From Clostridiales bacterium (GTDB lineage: Bacteria; Bacillota; Clostridia; Lachnospirales; CAG-274), in assembly GCA_021203425.1 (NCBI GenBank), contig JAJQBF010000148.1:1-15116 (forward strand): a stretch of DNA of 15,116 nucleotides. Direction: 5' to 3'. Positions within the stretch are counted from its first letter, which is position 1. Every line of letters begins with the position of its first letter. Under the pieces are notes generated by a model. The model was given only the letters and a program-made list of their open reading frames with translations. It searched no databases and was not told the DNA's origin. Of this stretch, positions 1 to 8,549 are shown piece by piece. Position numbers and translations under genes: made by a program.

Positions 1-13
1 GATTTTCTCATAG

Positions 14-704
14 CTATATTATACCATAATCTGAGCCATTTGTCCACACCCAAATAAACATTATTAAACTTCCCCAGAAACTTCCCCAAAATTTAACACG
101 TTTTTCCTTAAAATCTTCTCTGAAGGGAAACATAACCGCCCCGAGAGGCAAAACATTATAGGAAACATATATAAGAGCCGAGATTAAAACAGACAAGCAA
201 CCGTTTTCCCCTGTTTCCGTCTGCTGTATATTCCAAAAAAGGACACAACGCCGTTCCGCAGACTATACCCGACAGAACAAGGAAAGGAGTTAAAACAAAA
301 CTGACTTCGGAAAATCCGTTTCTGCCTTCGGAAACACAAAACCAAACAAGGAGGCAAAGCAAAAGAGAGCCTGTTTCCCGATGAAAGCCTGTTATTTCTT
401 CAAACACAGCCCCTGCCGCTGCCGTCGTAGACACAAACAAAACAAACATAAAAGCAAGATTAAGCCATATTATAGGTTTACCCCGTCTTCCGAAAAGCTC
501 ATATACGCTTTGAGCCTTGCTTTTGCCGATAATCGTGAACAAAAACAAGCCTAAAACAAGATAAAGCAGACAGCACATAAAAAGACCTAAAATTCCATAA
601 GAGCCGAACCGCCCGAAAAACTGCCAAAGTTCACGCCCTGAGACAAAGCCTGCCCCTATAACCGTTCCGGCATATACAAAGCCTGTTTCAAGCCCTTTTT
701 TCAT
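14..704 (-). pseudogene. YkvI-like membrane protein, frameshifted and shortened
   Basis: The N-terminus (MKKGLETGFVYAGTVIGAGF, then VSGRELWQFFGRFG) matches the YkvI family of uncharacterised multi-pass membrane proteins related to secondary transporters. Hydrophobic segments run through the whole product. Translation starts best at the ATG at 704, six bases after GGAGAG; an ATG at 710 sits directly against that ribosome binding site. The reading frame breaks at an A6 run (235-240). Dropping one base joins CPFWNIQQTETGENGCLSVL to ISALIYVSYNVLPLGAVMF, which restores a continuous protein. Even when joined the product is about 230 residues, whereas members are usually near 340, and a promoter-like sequence occupies its last codons, so the C-terminal third is really absent here. 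The substrate is unknown. It lies downstream of the CE12 esterase gene behind a hairpin terminator. Confidence 0.7.
18..46 (-). promoter_or_regulatory. Candidate promoter for a minus-strand gene beyond the left edge
   Basis: Read on the minus strand, TGGACA (46-41) is followed after 17 bases by TATAAT (23-18), preceded by a TGG that gives it extended -10 character. It lies inside the last codons of the shortened YkvI-like frame and points off the left edge of the window. The motif match is seen directly; that it drives a downstream gene is inferred, because no start codon for that gene is inside the window. Confidence 0.45.
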
Positions 705-762
705 AAACATCTCTCCGAAAACCTTTTTTACAGCTTATTCACCGGATTTTGAGTATATTAAT

Positions 763-788
763 AAAGCAGGGTCGAAAAACCCTGCTTT
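763..788 (-). terminator. Hairpin terminator after the CE12/SLH gene
   Basis: A perfect 10-bp stem (AAAGCAGGGT, 763-772, with ACCCTGCTTT, 779-788) encloses a six-base loop. It lies 37 bases past the stop of the esterase gene and just before the YkvI-like gene. On the minus strand the stem is followed by ATTAATATA, a weak rather than classic T tract. Confidence 0.7.
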
Positions 789-825
789 TATAGCTTGATG
801 GAATGCGGTATACCTGAGAGTTTAC

Positions 826-1549
826 TTATGTTGTTTTTATTATCAGGGAGCTGTCGTCTTCAAGAATATCATGCGCCAAAACCCATAAAAACCAAAGTTC
901 CTTTGCCGCTTTTGCCCTTGTGACTTTTTCCTTTGGCTTAAGAAGAGTGCCGTTTTTAACCTTGCCACTTTCTATACCCTCTTCACTTCTCATAAGCCCC
1001 AAATCATATACAATATGAAAAGCGTCGGCATATTGCGGAGAAATTTCTTCTTTATCGTTAAGCTCCTCCCAAGTTATTATGGGGTAATAGCCTGTTTCCT
1101 CACCTTTTAAATTCGGGTCATAGTTTGGGTCATCGGGGGAAATGGTTGTGCCGTTATAATCTGTCATATAGGGCGGTCTGTTAAGACTCATTTTTTCGTC
1201 ATAGCCGAATTTCAGCTTATAAGCCGTAAGAATCACCGCCGCCATTTCTTCTCTTGTCATATATCCTTTTGAATTATAAGGTGATAAAGCCGACTTAATA
1301 TCTTCTTTTGAAGTATCAAGCCCCCAAAGGGCACAAAGAGCGGAAATAAAAGCTCTTTTATCTATATTTTCATTGGGTCTGAATCTGCCGCTGCTGTCCT
1401 TAAACATAACCCCAAACTGAAGAAGTTTTTCAATTTGGTTTCTGTAATAGCCGTCATTTCCCACAGGGTTTATGCTTACGTCTTCTGCCCATTCCGGATA
1501 AATCCTGCTCCAGTCATTTGTTTTTACGGCATCTTGTACTTCTTTTTTT
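826..1549 (-). CDS. SLH-like C-terminal part of the CE12 esterase (fragment 3 of 3)
   Basis: This frame encodes the C-terminal third of the rhamnogalacturonan acetylesterase-like gene whose start is near 2850. Taken alone it would begin at an internal GTG at 1464 with no ribosome binding site. In the restored gene it joins the preceding part across an eight-T run (1543-1550), giving LSGCLKKEVQDAVKTNDWSR and onward without a stop. Two weak SLH-type repeats are visible. The first has IEKLLQFGVMFKDSSGRFRP followed by a TREEMAAVI segment. The second has AFHIVYDLGLMRSEEGIESG, then LLKPKEKVTRAKAAKELWFL. SLH modules usually bind secondary cell-wall polymers. Here the repeats are degenerate and the full gene shows no signal peptide, so surface anchoring is doubtful. 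The stop at 826-828 is followed by a hairpin. Confidence 0.7.
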
Positions 1550-1957
1550 TAAGCAGCCGCTTAATGCCTTCATATTGCGGCTTGCCGTTTCGGCTTTCGC
1601 CTGTCTGTAAATCTCCTCTGCAATAATTTTACACCAAACCTTAGAAGCAGCCTCCTTAAAATGAGTTCCGTCAATTTTACGCTGAGGGTGACCGTTTGCA
1701 ACCGAGCCGGAGTTTGTCTTTCCCGGGGTTTCTCCTGCCTCAATACCCATATAAATCGCCGTTGTTCTTTCAGGACCTATTTCCGAAATATATTCTTTTG
1801 CAGGCTCAAAAAGGTTTATACACTCAACACCGCTGTTTTCCCCTGCGGCTTTTTTCATAAGCCCTACGGAATCAGGGTTAAAACCCTCTTTCGGAACACC
1901 GTTAACTGTCCTCGGCATAGCCGTCACCAAAACAGGCACAAGCCCCCTTACTCTCAT
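1514..1957 (-). CDS. CE12-type SGNH esterase, catalytic C-terminal half (fragment 2 of 3)
   Basis: This is the middle part of the frameshifted rhamnogalacturonan acetylesterase-like gene. Its real beginning is the T5 run at 2094-2098: adding one base there gives FLHSAHNDERNDGIEGPEAR and on into MRVRGLVPVLVTAMPRTVNG. It therefore carries the block III asparagine (AHND, where most CE12 enzymes have GHND) and the block V Asp-His pair (DGTHFKEAASKVW). Together with the serine of GDST in the preceding part, these complete a Ser-Asp-His catalytic set. CE12 enzymes remove acetyl groups from rhamnogalacturonan I. The frame closes after CLKKRSTRCRKNK only because of the shift at 1543-1550. Confidence 0.75.
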   Translation of the reverse strand: MRVRGLVPVLVTAMPRTVNGVPKEGFNPDSVGLMKKAAGENSGVECINLFEPAKEYISEIGPERTTAIYMGIEAGETPGKTNSGSVANGHPQRKIDGTHFKEAASKVWCKIIAEEIYRQAKAETASRNMKALSGCLKKRSTRCRKNK

Positions 1958-2850
1958 AGAGGGGATATAAATTTTATTAAGCCATTTTTTATAGTCCTCC
2001 GCTGTTGTACCCCTGCCGAATCTTGCCTCAGGACCTTCAATTCCGTCGTTTCTTTCGTCATTGTGGGCAGAGTGGAGGAAAACAAAATCTCCCTTTTTGC
2101 TGTCAAAAGCAAATCGTTAAATCTGTTTTCGCTGTACATAAGTCTCATAGACCGCCCTCCGGCGGAATAATTTATAATATTTACCCTTGTTTCATCAAAC
2201 ATATTGTGAATAAGCTGACCCCAGCCCGACATAGGCGCCTCTTCAAAGGTATATGTTTTCTCGGTGGAATCGCCCAAAACATAAATTGCGGGAAGAGCCT
2301 CGGGGTTTGCCTCGGTTATTTTTAAGGGTATAATTTCTATATAAGACAACCCTGCAGTACAGCATTTCTCCTTACAGGGAAGACTTTTAGGCTCTGTTTC
2401 GATTTCAATATATCCTTCTGCGGAAACAAAATCATATTCAAAGGTGCCGCTGTCTTTCCATACCGCATAATTCTTGATTTTAACCCGTCTCGGTGCGTCC
2501 CAAAAGCCCTGTTCGGTAATTCTGTTTGGGTTGGTTCCGTTTACCGAAATATTAATGTTTTCAGAGGAACAGTCTGTTATGCCGACCTTTATTTTATATG
2601 CTCCGGGTTTAATATTGTCGGCTCTGAAAGCGAGACCTCCGTAATTATAATGAAAATCACTTTCATAAAATGTATGAGTTCCTGAGCCGTCTTCTTTAAT
2701 AGTAAAACCGTTTCCGTTATAAAAAATATCTTTTACGTTAAGCTTTCTCGAAGGCAGAGCTGAGGCTTCCGAAACAAAGCCGAAACCGGCTGTTTTATTA
2801 TATAAGGGAATTTTATCTGCCGATGTAAAATCAAACCTGATTTTGTCCAT
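1954..2850 (-). CDS. CE12-type rhamnogalacturonan acetylesterase, N-terminal part (fragment 1 of 3)
   Basis: This is the start of a gene that in restored form runs from about 2850 to 826 (roughly 675 residues). The N-terminal 190 residues form a beta-rich domain beginning KIRFDF, typical of rhamnogalacturonan acetylesterase-like proteins. The SGNH hydrolase domain then begins with block I (YVLGDSTEKTYTF, nucleophile serine) and block II (NYSAGGRSMRL). After residue 250 the frame fails at a T5 run (2094-2098), and the residues from about TAKREILF onward are out of frame. I chose the ATG at 2850 because GGTGA lies five bases before it; GTG 2859 and ATG 2856 overlap that site. No signal peptide is visible, so the enzyme would act inside the cell or leave by another route. 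The gene lies 94 bases after the dockerin protein, behind a hairpin. Confidence 0.75.
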   Translation of the reverse strand: MDKIRFDFTSADKIPLYNKTAGFGFVSEASALPSRKLNVKDIFYNGNGFTIKEDGSGTHTFYESDFHYNYGGLAFRADNIKPGAYKIKVGITDCSSENINISVNGTNPNRITEQGFWDAPRRVKIKNYAVWKDSGTFEYDFVSAEGYIEIETEPKSLPCKEKCCTAGLSYIEIIPLKITEANPEALPAIYVLGDSTEKTYTFEEAPMSGWGQLIHNMFDETRVNIINYSAGGRSMRLMYSENRFNDLLLTAKREILFSSTLPTMTKETTELKVLRQDSAGVQQRRTIKNGLIKFISPL

Positions 2851-2873
2851 TTTCATCACCGTATAAACGCAAA

Positions 2874-2905
2874 CCGAGCGACAGGCTCTGCTGCCTATCG
2901 CCCGG
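2874..2905 (-). terminator. Hairpin between the two esterase genes
   Basis: Two 13-base arms (2874-2886 and 2893-2905) pair with two mismatches around a six-base loop, giving a GC-rich stem. It stands 39 bases past the stop of the dockerin protein. On the minus strand the stem is followed by TTTGCGTTTAT, a loose T-rich tail. It probably ends or attenuates transcription from the large gene into the CE12/SLH gene. Confidence 0.6.
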
Positions 2906-2944
2906 ATTGTTATAAATTAATTAGTATAATAAACTGTTTTCGAA

Positions 2945-5900
2945 TCAGCCTGTATAGCTGTAGGAACTGTTAAGAACCTTGCGGAGAATCTTAGCTGCAT
3001 CGTTTGCATCAACATTTCCGTCGCCGTCTACATCGTCGGTGTTCCAGCCGTCCTTAGCCTCACCTGTAAGTACAAAATGAAGCATAGCTGCCGAGTCGTT
3101 TGCCGTAAGAACGCCGTTGTTGTCAACGTCGCCTGTAAGACCTTCTTCAGTAGGTTCGTCGGGTTCGCTTGGCTCAACAACTGTGTCGCCGATAGAATCG
3201 AAGATTGCCTGACCTATAGCAGACCAGTAGGGCTGTTCTGTAAGGCTCTTGTCTTTAGCTGTGAATACTGAATCCTTAATTGTGAAAATGTATTCACCGC
3301 TTGTTTCTTCGCCGTAAGCTGTTTCGGGCTGTAAAACATAAGGTGATGCCGAAACGTCTGCGTCCTGAATAAACTTAGCTATTAAGCCGGCCTGAATCAT
3401 ACCGCCTGTCTTGTTGCTGTGAGTCTTGTCGCCTGTATCCATTATTGCTGCGCCTAAAGTATCGCTGCCGCATTCTGCATATGCATCTTCGAATAAGTCA
3501 ACTGTCATCTGGAATGCATCAATGTAGTAAACTGTATTGCCGGCTGCAATATTTTCTTCGTAAAGCTCTTCACAAGCTGTTACATAAGCGTTGTTTGTTG
3601 TGTAATAGTCTGCCGTAAGAGCATAGTCTGTACCTGCGTCATGGTGTGTTCTGATCTTGCCGCTTGTGTAGTACATTCTTGATACGGGAGATACTATAAC
3701 AGGGATAGCACCTGCTGCCAGAGCTCTGTCGATATATTCCTGTAAGAATCCCTTATAAGTTGCGCCGCAGTTCCAAGCATATGTTCCGTCGGAAGACTTC
3801 ATAGACTCTGTGGGTTTAATTGTGGGGAAACCGCTGCTTCTGTCGCTTGATGTGGGAAGGCTGTCCTGTGTATAAAGAGGAACAAATCTGTCTGCGTAAT
3901 AGCTTTCTCCGTTTGCACAGTCATTGTGACCGAACTGCATAAAGAGATAATCACCGGCTTTGATATTTTCCATAATTGTATCAAGCTTGCCTTCGTTGAG
4001 GAAAGAACGGCAGGCTCTTCCGCCCTGAGCATAGTTATTGATTGTTACATAGTCTTCGTCGAAGAAATCCTGTAAGAATTCGCCCCATGAACCGGCTGAA
4101 AGAATAGCTCCGCTGTTATACATACCCTTTGCAGAGTAATCCTTAACTGTTGAGTCACCAGCAAGGTAAATGTTGATTCCCGAACCGGGAGCAATGCTGC
4201 TGGGGTTGTCAGGGTCTGACCATGTGTCGCTTACAGCGTTTTCATATACAAGAACGAAACCGGGGTCGCCCTCTAAGCCGTAGTTTGTAATAGGAGTAAC
4301 AACTGCAAGGAGATAATATCCGGCACATTCCATAGGAATCTGATAGCTTGTTGTGCTTACTGCCGATGTTGTGTAAAGAAGTGTTGCCTTGCTTAAGCAT
4401 TGCTTAAGCATTGATGTGCTTAAGTCTGTTCCGTCATAGCCTGAAGGAACTTCTGAAACAGCGTACCATGAAATTCTCGATGCATCGCCGTTTTGATCAA
4501 GCGCATAATCTACGGTAATTGTTTCACCGGGGTTGGGCTTGTTCAAGTCGCCGTTTGATGAAAGATTGGGCGCTGTTGCAAATGAAGGAGCTGTTGTGGA
4601 GTCGGTTACATAATATGTAGGTGTCCAACCCTTGTTTATAAATACGCTTTCTACAGAATAATCTGCAAGATTAATGGTTTCGTCTGTAAGAACTATAGCC
4701 TTGGCTGCTCTTCCGCTTGTGTCAACTGCCTCACCGTCGCAGGTTGTGTTATATTCCACAAGCTTGGCTGTTTCGGAAGTATCGGGGTCATTTGAACCCA
4801 TTGTTGTCCAGCCCTTGCTTGATATCATATCAGTCTCCTGGAGCTGAGTATTTATGAAAGCAACAGTTGCGCTGTCGCCCCAAAGTCTGCCGTAGGTTCC
4901 GGCTGTTGTGTCTCTTTCGCTGTTATATGAAATATAGCAGCTCTTGAAGATATAGCTGTCTTCTGCCGGGTAACTTGTACTTGCAGACTGGGCTGTAAGG
5001 TAGCCTGCAGACTCTGTTCCGTTATAACCGCAGAAATTGATTTCACAGCCGTCGAAAATAACATCGCCGTTGCCGTAGATAAAGTCTGTCTGACCTTCAA
5101 TGTAGCAGTTTCTGTAGTATGAGTCATAGGCTCTGTTACAGGTATAAAGTGTATCCTGACTTCCTATGAAAGCACACTTATTGAATTCAACCTGATCTGC
5201 ATAGTTTACATATGCGGCAGCTCTTTCCGTAGCTGCTCTTGTGTCAACCTCTGTTGTTTCTTTTCTTACTGTGGTTATTGATTCACGACCATTTACTTCT
5301 ACACCGTCTGAAAGCTCTTCTTCTGTCATATATTTGTTGAAGGAGTTTTCAAACTTGATGTTTTCTACCTTAAAGCCGGAGGCTGTGCTGGCTGTAATAA
5401 CAGCTGAACCCCAGTAGCTTATTACGTCGCCCTTTTCAAACTGGTCATAGTCTGCGTAGGGGTCGTATACACTGTCTACTGAACTGTAATATTTATAGCC
5501 GATACCGTAATACCATGAAATAATTGTGTCATCACTTGTTCCGCCGTTGCTCTCAAGAGTAATATTGGGAACTGTGATGTAAAGCTGTTCACGATATGTA
5601 CCGGGGTCGATTTTGATTGTTACTCTTTCGTTGTTTTCTCTTGTCATATTTGAAACTGCCTCAACAGCGGAGCTTATTGACTTATAAGCCTTGTCGCTGC
5701 CGACTTCAAGTGTGGCTGAGTAAGCCCCTGTCTTAGCTGTTTCGTCTTTTAAGAGAAGATCTCTTTCCACTGCAGCGCCGTCAACAACAACGTGAGTTGA
5801 TGTAGAGTAGCTGTCGCTAGTTATAGCTGCAAGATATGAACCGTCACGAAGAGATACGCTGTAAGCGCCTGCCGAAACTGTTCCGCTGTAAACATAACCG

Positions 5901-6274
5901 TCGTCTACATTTGTAAATGTAATTGCGAAAGGAGCTGTAGTAAGAGTGTCATATTCTCCTCTTACCTGCGTAAGACCTAAGAAACCGCCGCTTACTGCAT
6001 ATGTGGCAACTGAGCTTAAGGCAATATCAAGTGTTATATTGTCTGATGTTTCGTTTGCTGCCGTATAGGCTGTGCTGAGTTCATAGTCATAAGCACCTCC
6101 AAGAGAAACGGTGTATGTTTCGCCTGCTGCAAGCTGAGCTGTATAGGTTAAGGCTGTTTTGTCGATTTCGGCATTAACAACCTCATAGCTTGTAAGGTCG
6201 CTGGGTGTGAAAACAAGACCTAAATCTGTTGTGTCATAGCCGCTTGCAAGACCTGTAATACTTCCCTGGGCCAT
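2945..6274 (-). CDS. Pectin methylesterase (CE8) - SGNH/CE12 esterase - dockerin, main part
   Basis: This is the main part of a secreted multidomain protein of about 1,400 residues whose signal peptide lies in the frame starting at 7145; numbers below refer to the joined protein. Beta-sandwich repeats come first (about 290-470). A CE8 pectin methylesterase domain follows (about 478-790), with GTYREQL, GSQDTLY, TDFIYGNG and GRLWGDS supplying the catalytic Gln, two Asp, and the Arg and Trp known in the family. After a beta-rich linker comes an SGNH esterase of CE12 type (about 990-1260), with LAGDSTVKDY, NYAQGGRA, FGHNDC and DKTH, the expected Ser, Gly, Asn and Asp-His blocks. A Pro/Glu linker leads to a dockerin with two calcium loops (DVDNNGVLTAND, DVDGDGNVDAND). 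It should remove methyl esters from homogalacturonan and acetyl groups from pectin or rhamnogalacturonan while docked on a cohesin-bearing scaffold. Confidence 0.9.
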   Translation of the reverse strand: MAQGSITGLASGYDTTDLGLVFTPSDLTSYEVVNAEIDKTALTYTAQLAAGETYTVSLGGAYDYELSTAYTAANETSDNITLDIALSSVATYAVSGGFLGLTQVRGEYDTLTTAPFAITFTNVDDGYVYSGTVSAGAYSVSLRDGSYLAAITSDSYSTSTHVVVDGAAVERDLLLKDETAKTGAYSATLEVGSDKAYKSISSAVEAVSNMTRENNERVTIKIDPGTYREQLYITVPNITLESNGGTSDDTIISWYYGIGYKYYSSVDSVYDPYADYDQFEKGDVISYWGSAVITASTASGFKVENIKFENSFNKYMTEEELSDGVEVNGRESITTVRKETTEVDTRAATERAAAYVNYADQVEFNKCAFIGSQDTLYTCNRAYDSYYRNCYIEGQTDFIYGNGDVIFDGCEINFCGYNGTESAGYLTAQSASTSYPAEDSYIFKSCYISYNSERDTTAGTYGRLWGDSATVAFINTQLQETDMISSKGWTTMGSNDPDTSETAKLVEYNTTCDGEAVDTSGRAAKAIVLTDETINLADYSVESVFINKGWTPTYYVTDSTTAPSFATAPNLSSNGDLNKPNPGETITVDYALDQNGDASRISWYAVSEVPSGYDGTDLSTSMLKQCLSKATLLYTTSAVSTTSYQIPMECAGYYLLAVVTPITNYGLEGDPGFVLVYENAVSDTWSDPDNPSSIAPGSGINIYLAGDSTVKDYSAKGMYNSGAILSAGSWGEFLQDFFDEDYVTINNYAQGGRACRSFLNEGKLDTIMENIKAGDYLFMQFGHNDCANGESYYADRFVPLYTQDSLPTSSDRSSGFPTIKPTESMKSSDGTYAWNCGATYKGFLQEYIDRALAAGAIPVIVSPVSRMYYTSGKIRTHHDAGTDYALTADYYTTNNAYVTACEELYEENIAAGNTVYYIDAFQMTVDLFEDAYAECGSDTLGAAIMDTGDKTHSNKTGGMIQAGLIAKFIQDADVSASPYVLQPETAYGEETSGEYIFTIKDSVFTAKDKSLTEQPYWSAIGQAIFDSIGDTVVEPSEPDEPTEEGLTGDVDNNGVLTANDSAAMLHFVLTGEAKDGWNTDDVDGDGNVDANDAAKILRKVLNSSYSYTG

Positions 6275-7145
6275 AGTAGGAAATGCTTTCGGCTATTGTA
6301 AGGTCGGCTGTCTGTGTGTGGTCATCTGTTGCTGTTACGGAAACAGTCTTTGTGTCTGTGCTTATTGCATATGATGTAGCGTCACTGCCTGAAAGAGAAG
6401 CTACATAGTCATAGCCGGGCTTTAAAACTATTGAATAAGTATTTCCGTCAACAGTTGCCTCTTTAACTTCGCCTGTTGTTTTGTTTGTAAACTTAAGGCT
6501 GTATGAGCCTAAATTATAGCTGTCGTTAATTGTTCCGCTTAATGTTGTATAAGGAACAAATTCACCGCCGTAGCTGTTCATTTTTGAACCTGAAACGGTT
6601 ATATAATATGTATAACCTTCTTCCACTTCGATTTCCAGAGTAGCATATGATGTGTCCTGTGTTACTACCATAGAATCTGTGTCATAGTTGTCTGTTCCTC
6701 CGGGAACAAAGCTTCCCAAAGCTTCGCTTGTTCCGTCGGGAAGAGATGTTCTGCTGACATAGCCTGTCTTTGTTGCTGCATTTCCTATACGTACTGTAAG
6801 TGTACCGTCGGACGCCGGTGTGTAATCAGTATAGGATTTGTTTTCCGTTACAACGATGCCGTTAGATGCGGAACCGTTACAGTTGTTGGATCTTATTGCG
6901 TAATAATCTCCTGTTTGGGTATAAGAAATAATGTGTGTTGTGGGGCTGTGATATGTGAAGGCAACGCCGTCAGCATACATAACCGCAGTTCCGCTTGAAT
7001 TGTCATCAGCGTTGGTAATAGTCCAATAACCGTAGGTTTCGGTTGTGTCGGCAATTACCAGTGAACTGCAAACGGAAAAAATCATTAAAACGGACAAGAT
7101 GAGAGAAACCGCTCTCTTAAGACCGTTTCGCTTAAAACTTAACAT
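6234..7145 (-). CDS. N-terminal part of the dockerin pectinesterase, with signal peptide
   Basis: This is the true start of the CE8-CE12-dockerin protein. ATG 7145 has GGAGG ten bases upstream. The first 32 residues form a classic signal peptide: a basic start (MLSFKRNGLKRA), a hydrophobic core (VSLILSVLMIFSVCSSL), then VIADT. A beta-rich domain of about 170 residues follows (YGYWTITNADDNSSG onward), resembling accessory domains of secreted pectinases. Next comes the first of about three beta-sandwich repeats (SGTINDSYNLGSYSLKF to ATDDHTQTADLTI). The frame fails near 6264-6270 (ccctggg on the plus strand). Deleting one base gives AESISYYG, then either PG or QG, then SITGLASGYDTTD, running straight into the main part. 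As it stands this frame ends in the out-of-frame KYYRSCKRL. Confidence 0.85.
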   Translation of the reverse strand: MLSFKRNGLKRAVSLILSVLMIFSVCSSLVIADTTETYGYWTITNADDNSSGTAVMYADGVAFTYHSPTTHIISYTQTGDYYAIRSNNCNGSASNGIVVTENKSYTDYTPASDGTLTVRIGNAATKTGYVSRTSLPDGTSEALGSFVPGGTDNYDTDSMVVTQDTSYATLEIEVEEGYTYYITVSGSKMNSYGGEFVPYTTLSGTINDSYNLGSYSLKFTNKTTGEVKEATVDGNTYSIVLKPGYDYVASLSGSDATSYAISTDTKTVSVTATDDHTQTADLTIAESISYYGPGKYYRSCKRL

Positions 7146-7235
7146 AAATAATTTTCCTCCTTTATTATTGTTTTTGCCTGTAAGGATTTATATTTTTTGC
7201 ACAAAAGAAACAAAGCATAAAAATCCCCTTAGTTT

Positions 7236-7263
7236 ATTTTACACCATTTTTATCATTTGTAAA
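7236..7263 (-). promoter_or_regulatory. Promoter of the pectinesterase gene
   Basis: On the minus strand TTTACA (7263-7258) is separated by 16 bases from TAAAAT (7241-7236), about 90 bases before the start codon at 7145. The bases ATGGTGTAAAATAAA around the -10 closely match the -10 region upstream of rmuC (ATGGTGTATAATAAA). This supports both as real promoters and suggests a similar sigma-factor context. Confidence 0.55.
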
Positions 7264-7322
7264 TACCAGTTTGTGAAATTTTAAAGGTATCAGATGAGTT
7301 TTTGCCCCTGTCTGAAGTCCTT

Positions 7323-8513
7323 TTAAAAATCTCCTCTGTCCGACTTATCCGTTAAAATATTTTCAGCCGATTCCGGTGTCAGCTCCGTAACACTCCTAAG
7401 CTTTCGTCTTATAGCGTTGGATCTTGTTCCCACAAGTCTTTCCAAATCATCGTCGGCTTGTCTTATTCTGTTTCTTGCGCTTGCCAAAACCGTGTCGAAT
7501 TTTTCGAATTCCGTCTTGACTGCCCCCAAAACCTCCCAGACTTCCGAGCTTCTTTTTTGTATTGCCACCGTTTTAAAGCCCATTTGCAGACTATTTAAAA
7601 AAGCCGCCATAGTTGAAGGCCCCGCAATATTAACTCTGTATCTTCTTTGAAGTTCCTCCACAAGCCCCCTGTTTACTGCTTCACAGTAAAGCCCTTCAAA
7701 GGGCAAAAACAAAACGGCAAATTCCGTTGTCTTGGGAGGGTATATATATTTGTCTCTTATATCCTTTGCCTCTGCCTTTATTCTTGCAATAAGCTCTTTG
7801 GCGGCGGCATCAACGGTTTCTTTTGAGCCTGTGTCATAGGCATCAAGGAGCTTTTCATATGTATCCCCGGGAAATTTTGAATCTATGGGAAGATAGACAA
7901 AACTGTCATCATCGGCAGAGGGAATTTTTACGGCACATTCAACAGCCTCACGGCTGTCAGGTTTCACCCGGCAGTTTATTTCATACTGTTCCGGAGCCAA
8001 AATTTCCTCTAAAATAGCACCCAGCTGAATTTCTCCTAAAATTCCTCTTGTTTTAACATTTGTCAAAACTCTTTTTAAATCTCCTACTCCTGCGGCCAAA
8101 CTCTGCATCTCTCCCAGCCCCTTGTAAACCTGTTCGAGCCTTTCGTTTACGGCTCTGAATGACCTTGAAACACTGTCCTGAAGCTTTTCATCAACCACCT
8201 CTCTCATTTCGTCAAGCTTTTTGTTATTGTCAGCCCTAATGGCATAAAGCCCCTCGTTTACGGTTTTTCTGATTTGGTTCAGCTTTTGTTCGTTTTCAAG
8301 AGCAAAGGTTTTAAATCTGTCCTCCTGCATACCTATGCCGGCGGAAAGAGTCTTCCTTATGCTGTCCTGCTGAGAATGGAGCATAGCAAAAAGGCTGTCC
8401 TGCTCCCTTTCCATACTGCGGCTGAAACTCCTTGCCATCATAACGCATAAGGCAATTATTATAATGACAGCCAAAACTCCCAAGCCCGAAATCAAAATAA
8501 TCTGTACGCCCAT
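7323..8513 (-). CDS. rmuC: DNA recombination protein RmuC
   Basis: This 396-residue protein has one N-terminal membrane helix (about residues 4-27), a long coiled coil (about 33-140) and the RmuC nuclease-like domain (about 145-375). Family signatures are present: TRGILGEIQLGAILEEIL, LPIDSKFPG, VLFLPFEGLY and GPSTMAAFLNSLQMGF. RmuC proteins limit inversions at short inverted repeats and are thought to act on DNA as membrane-tethered factors. The exact reaction is not settled. The start at 8513 has AAGGAG eleven bases upstream. The gene is divergent from the DUF134 operon and sits upstream of the pectinesterase on the same strand, which has its own promoter, so functional linkage is unlikely. 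The frame is intact. Confidence 0.92.
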   Translation of the reverse strand: MGVQIILISGLGVLAVIIIIALCVMMARSFSRSMEREQDSLFAMLHSQQDSIRKTLSAGIGMQEDRFKTFALENEQKLNQIRKTVNEGLYAIRADNNKKLDEMREVVDEKLQDSVSRSFRAVNERLEQVYKGLGEMQSLAAGVGDLKRVLTNVKTRGILGEIQLGAILEEILAPEQYEINCRVKPDSREAVECAVKIPSADDDSFVYLPIDSKFPGDTYEKLLDAYDTGSKETVDAAAKELIARIKAEAKDIRDKYIYPPKTTEFAVLFLPFEGLYCEAVNRGLVEELQRRYRVNIAGPSTMAAFLNSLQMGFKTVAIQKRSSEVWEVLGAVKTEFEKFDTVLASARNRIRQADDDLERLVGTRSNAIRRKLRSVTELTPESAENILTDKSDRGDF

Positions 8514-8549
8514 ATCAAATCACACTCCTTAGTTAAATGCTTTTCTTTT

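Noticed and set aside
1661..2325. Plus-strand open frames antisense to the CE12 esterase
   Set aside because: The opposite strand encodes conserved SGNH motifs; the plus-strand products are Cys/Arg/His-rich with no domain, as expected of shadow frames.
4389..4426. Tandem 11-bp TTGCTTAAGCA repeat within the pectinesterase gene
   Set aside because: It lies in an open frame (LSTSMLKQCLSKATLL) and is explained by Leu/Lys/Ser codon use; no sign of a site or slippage event.
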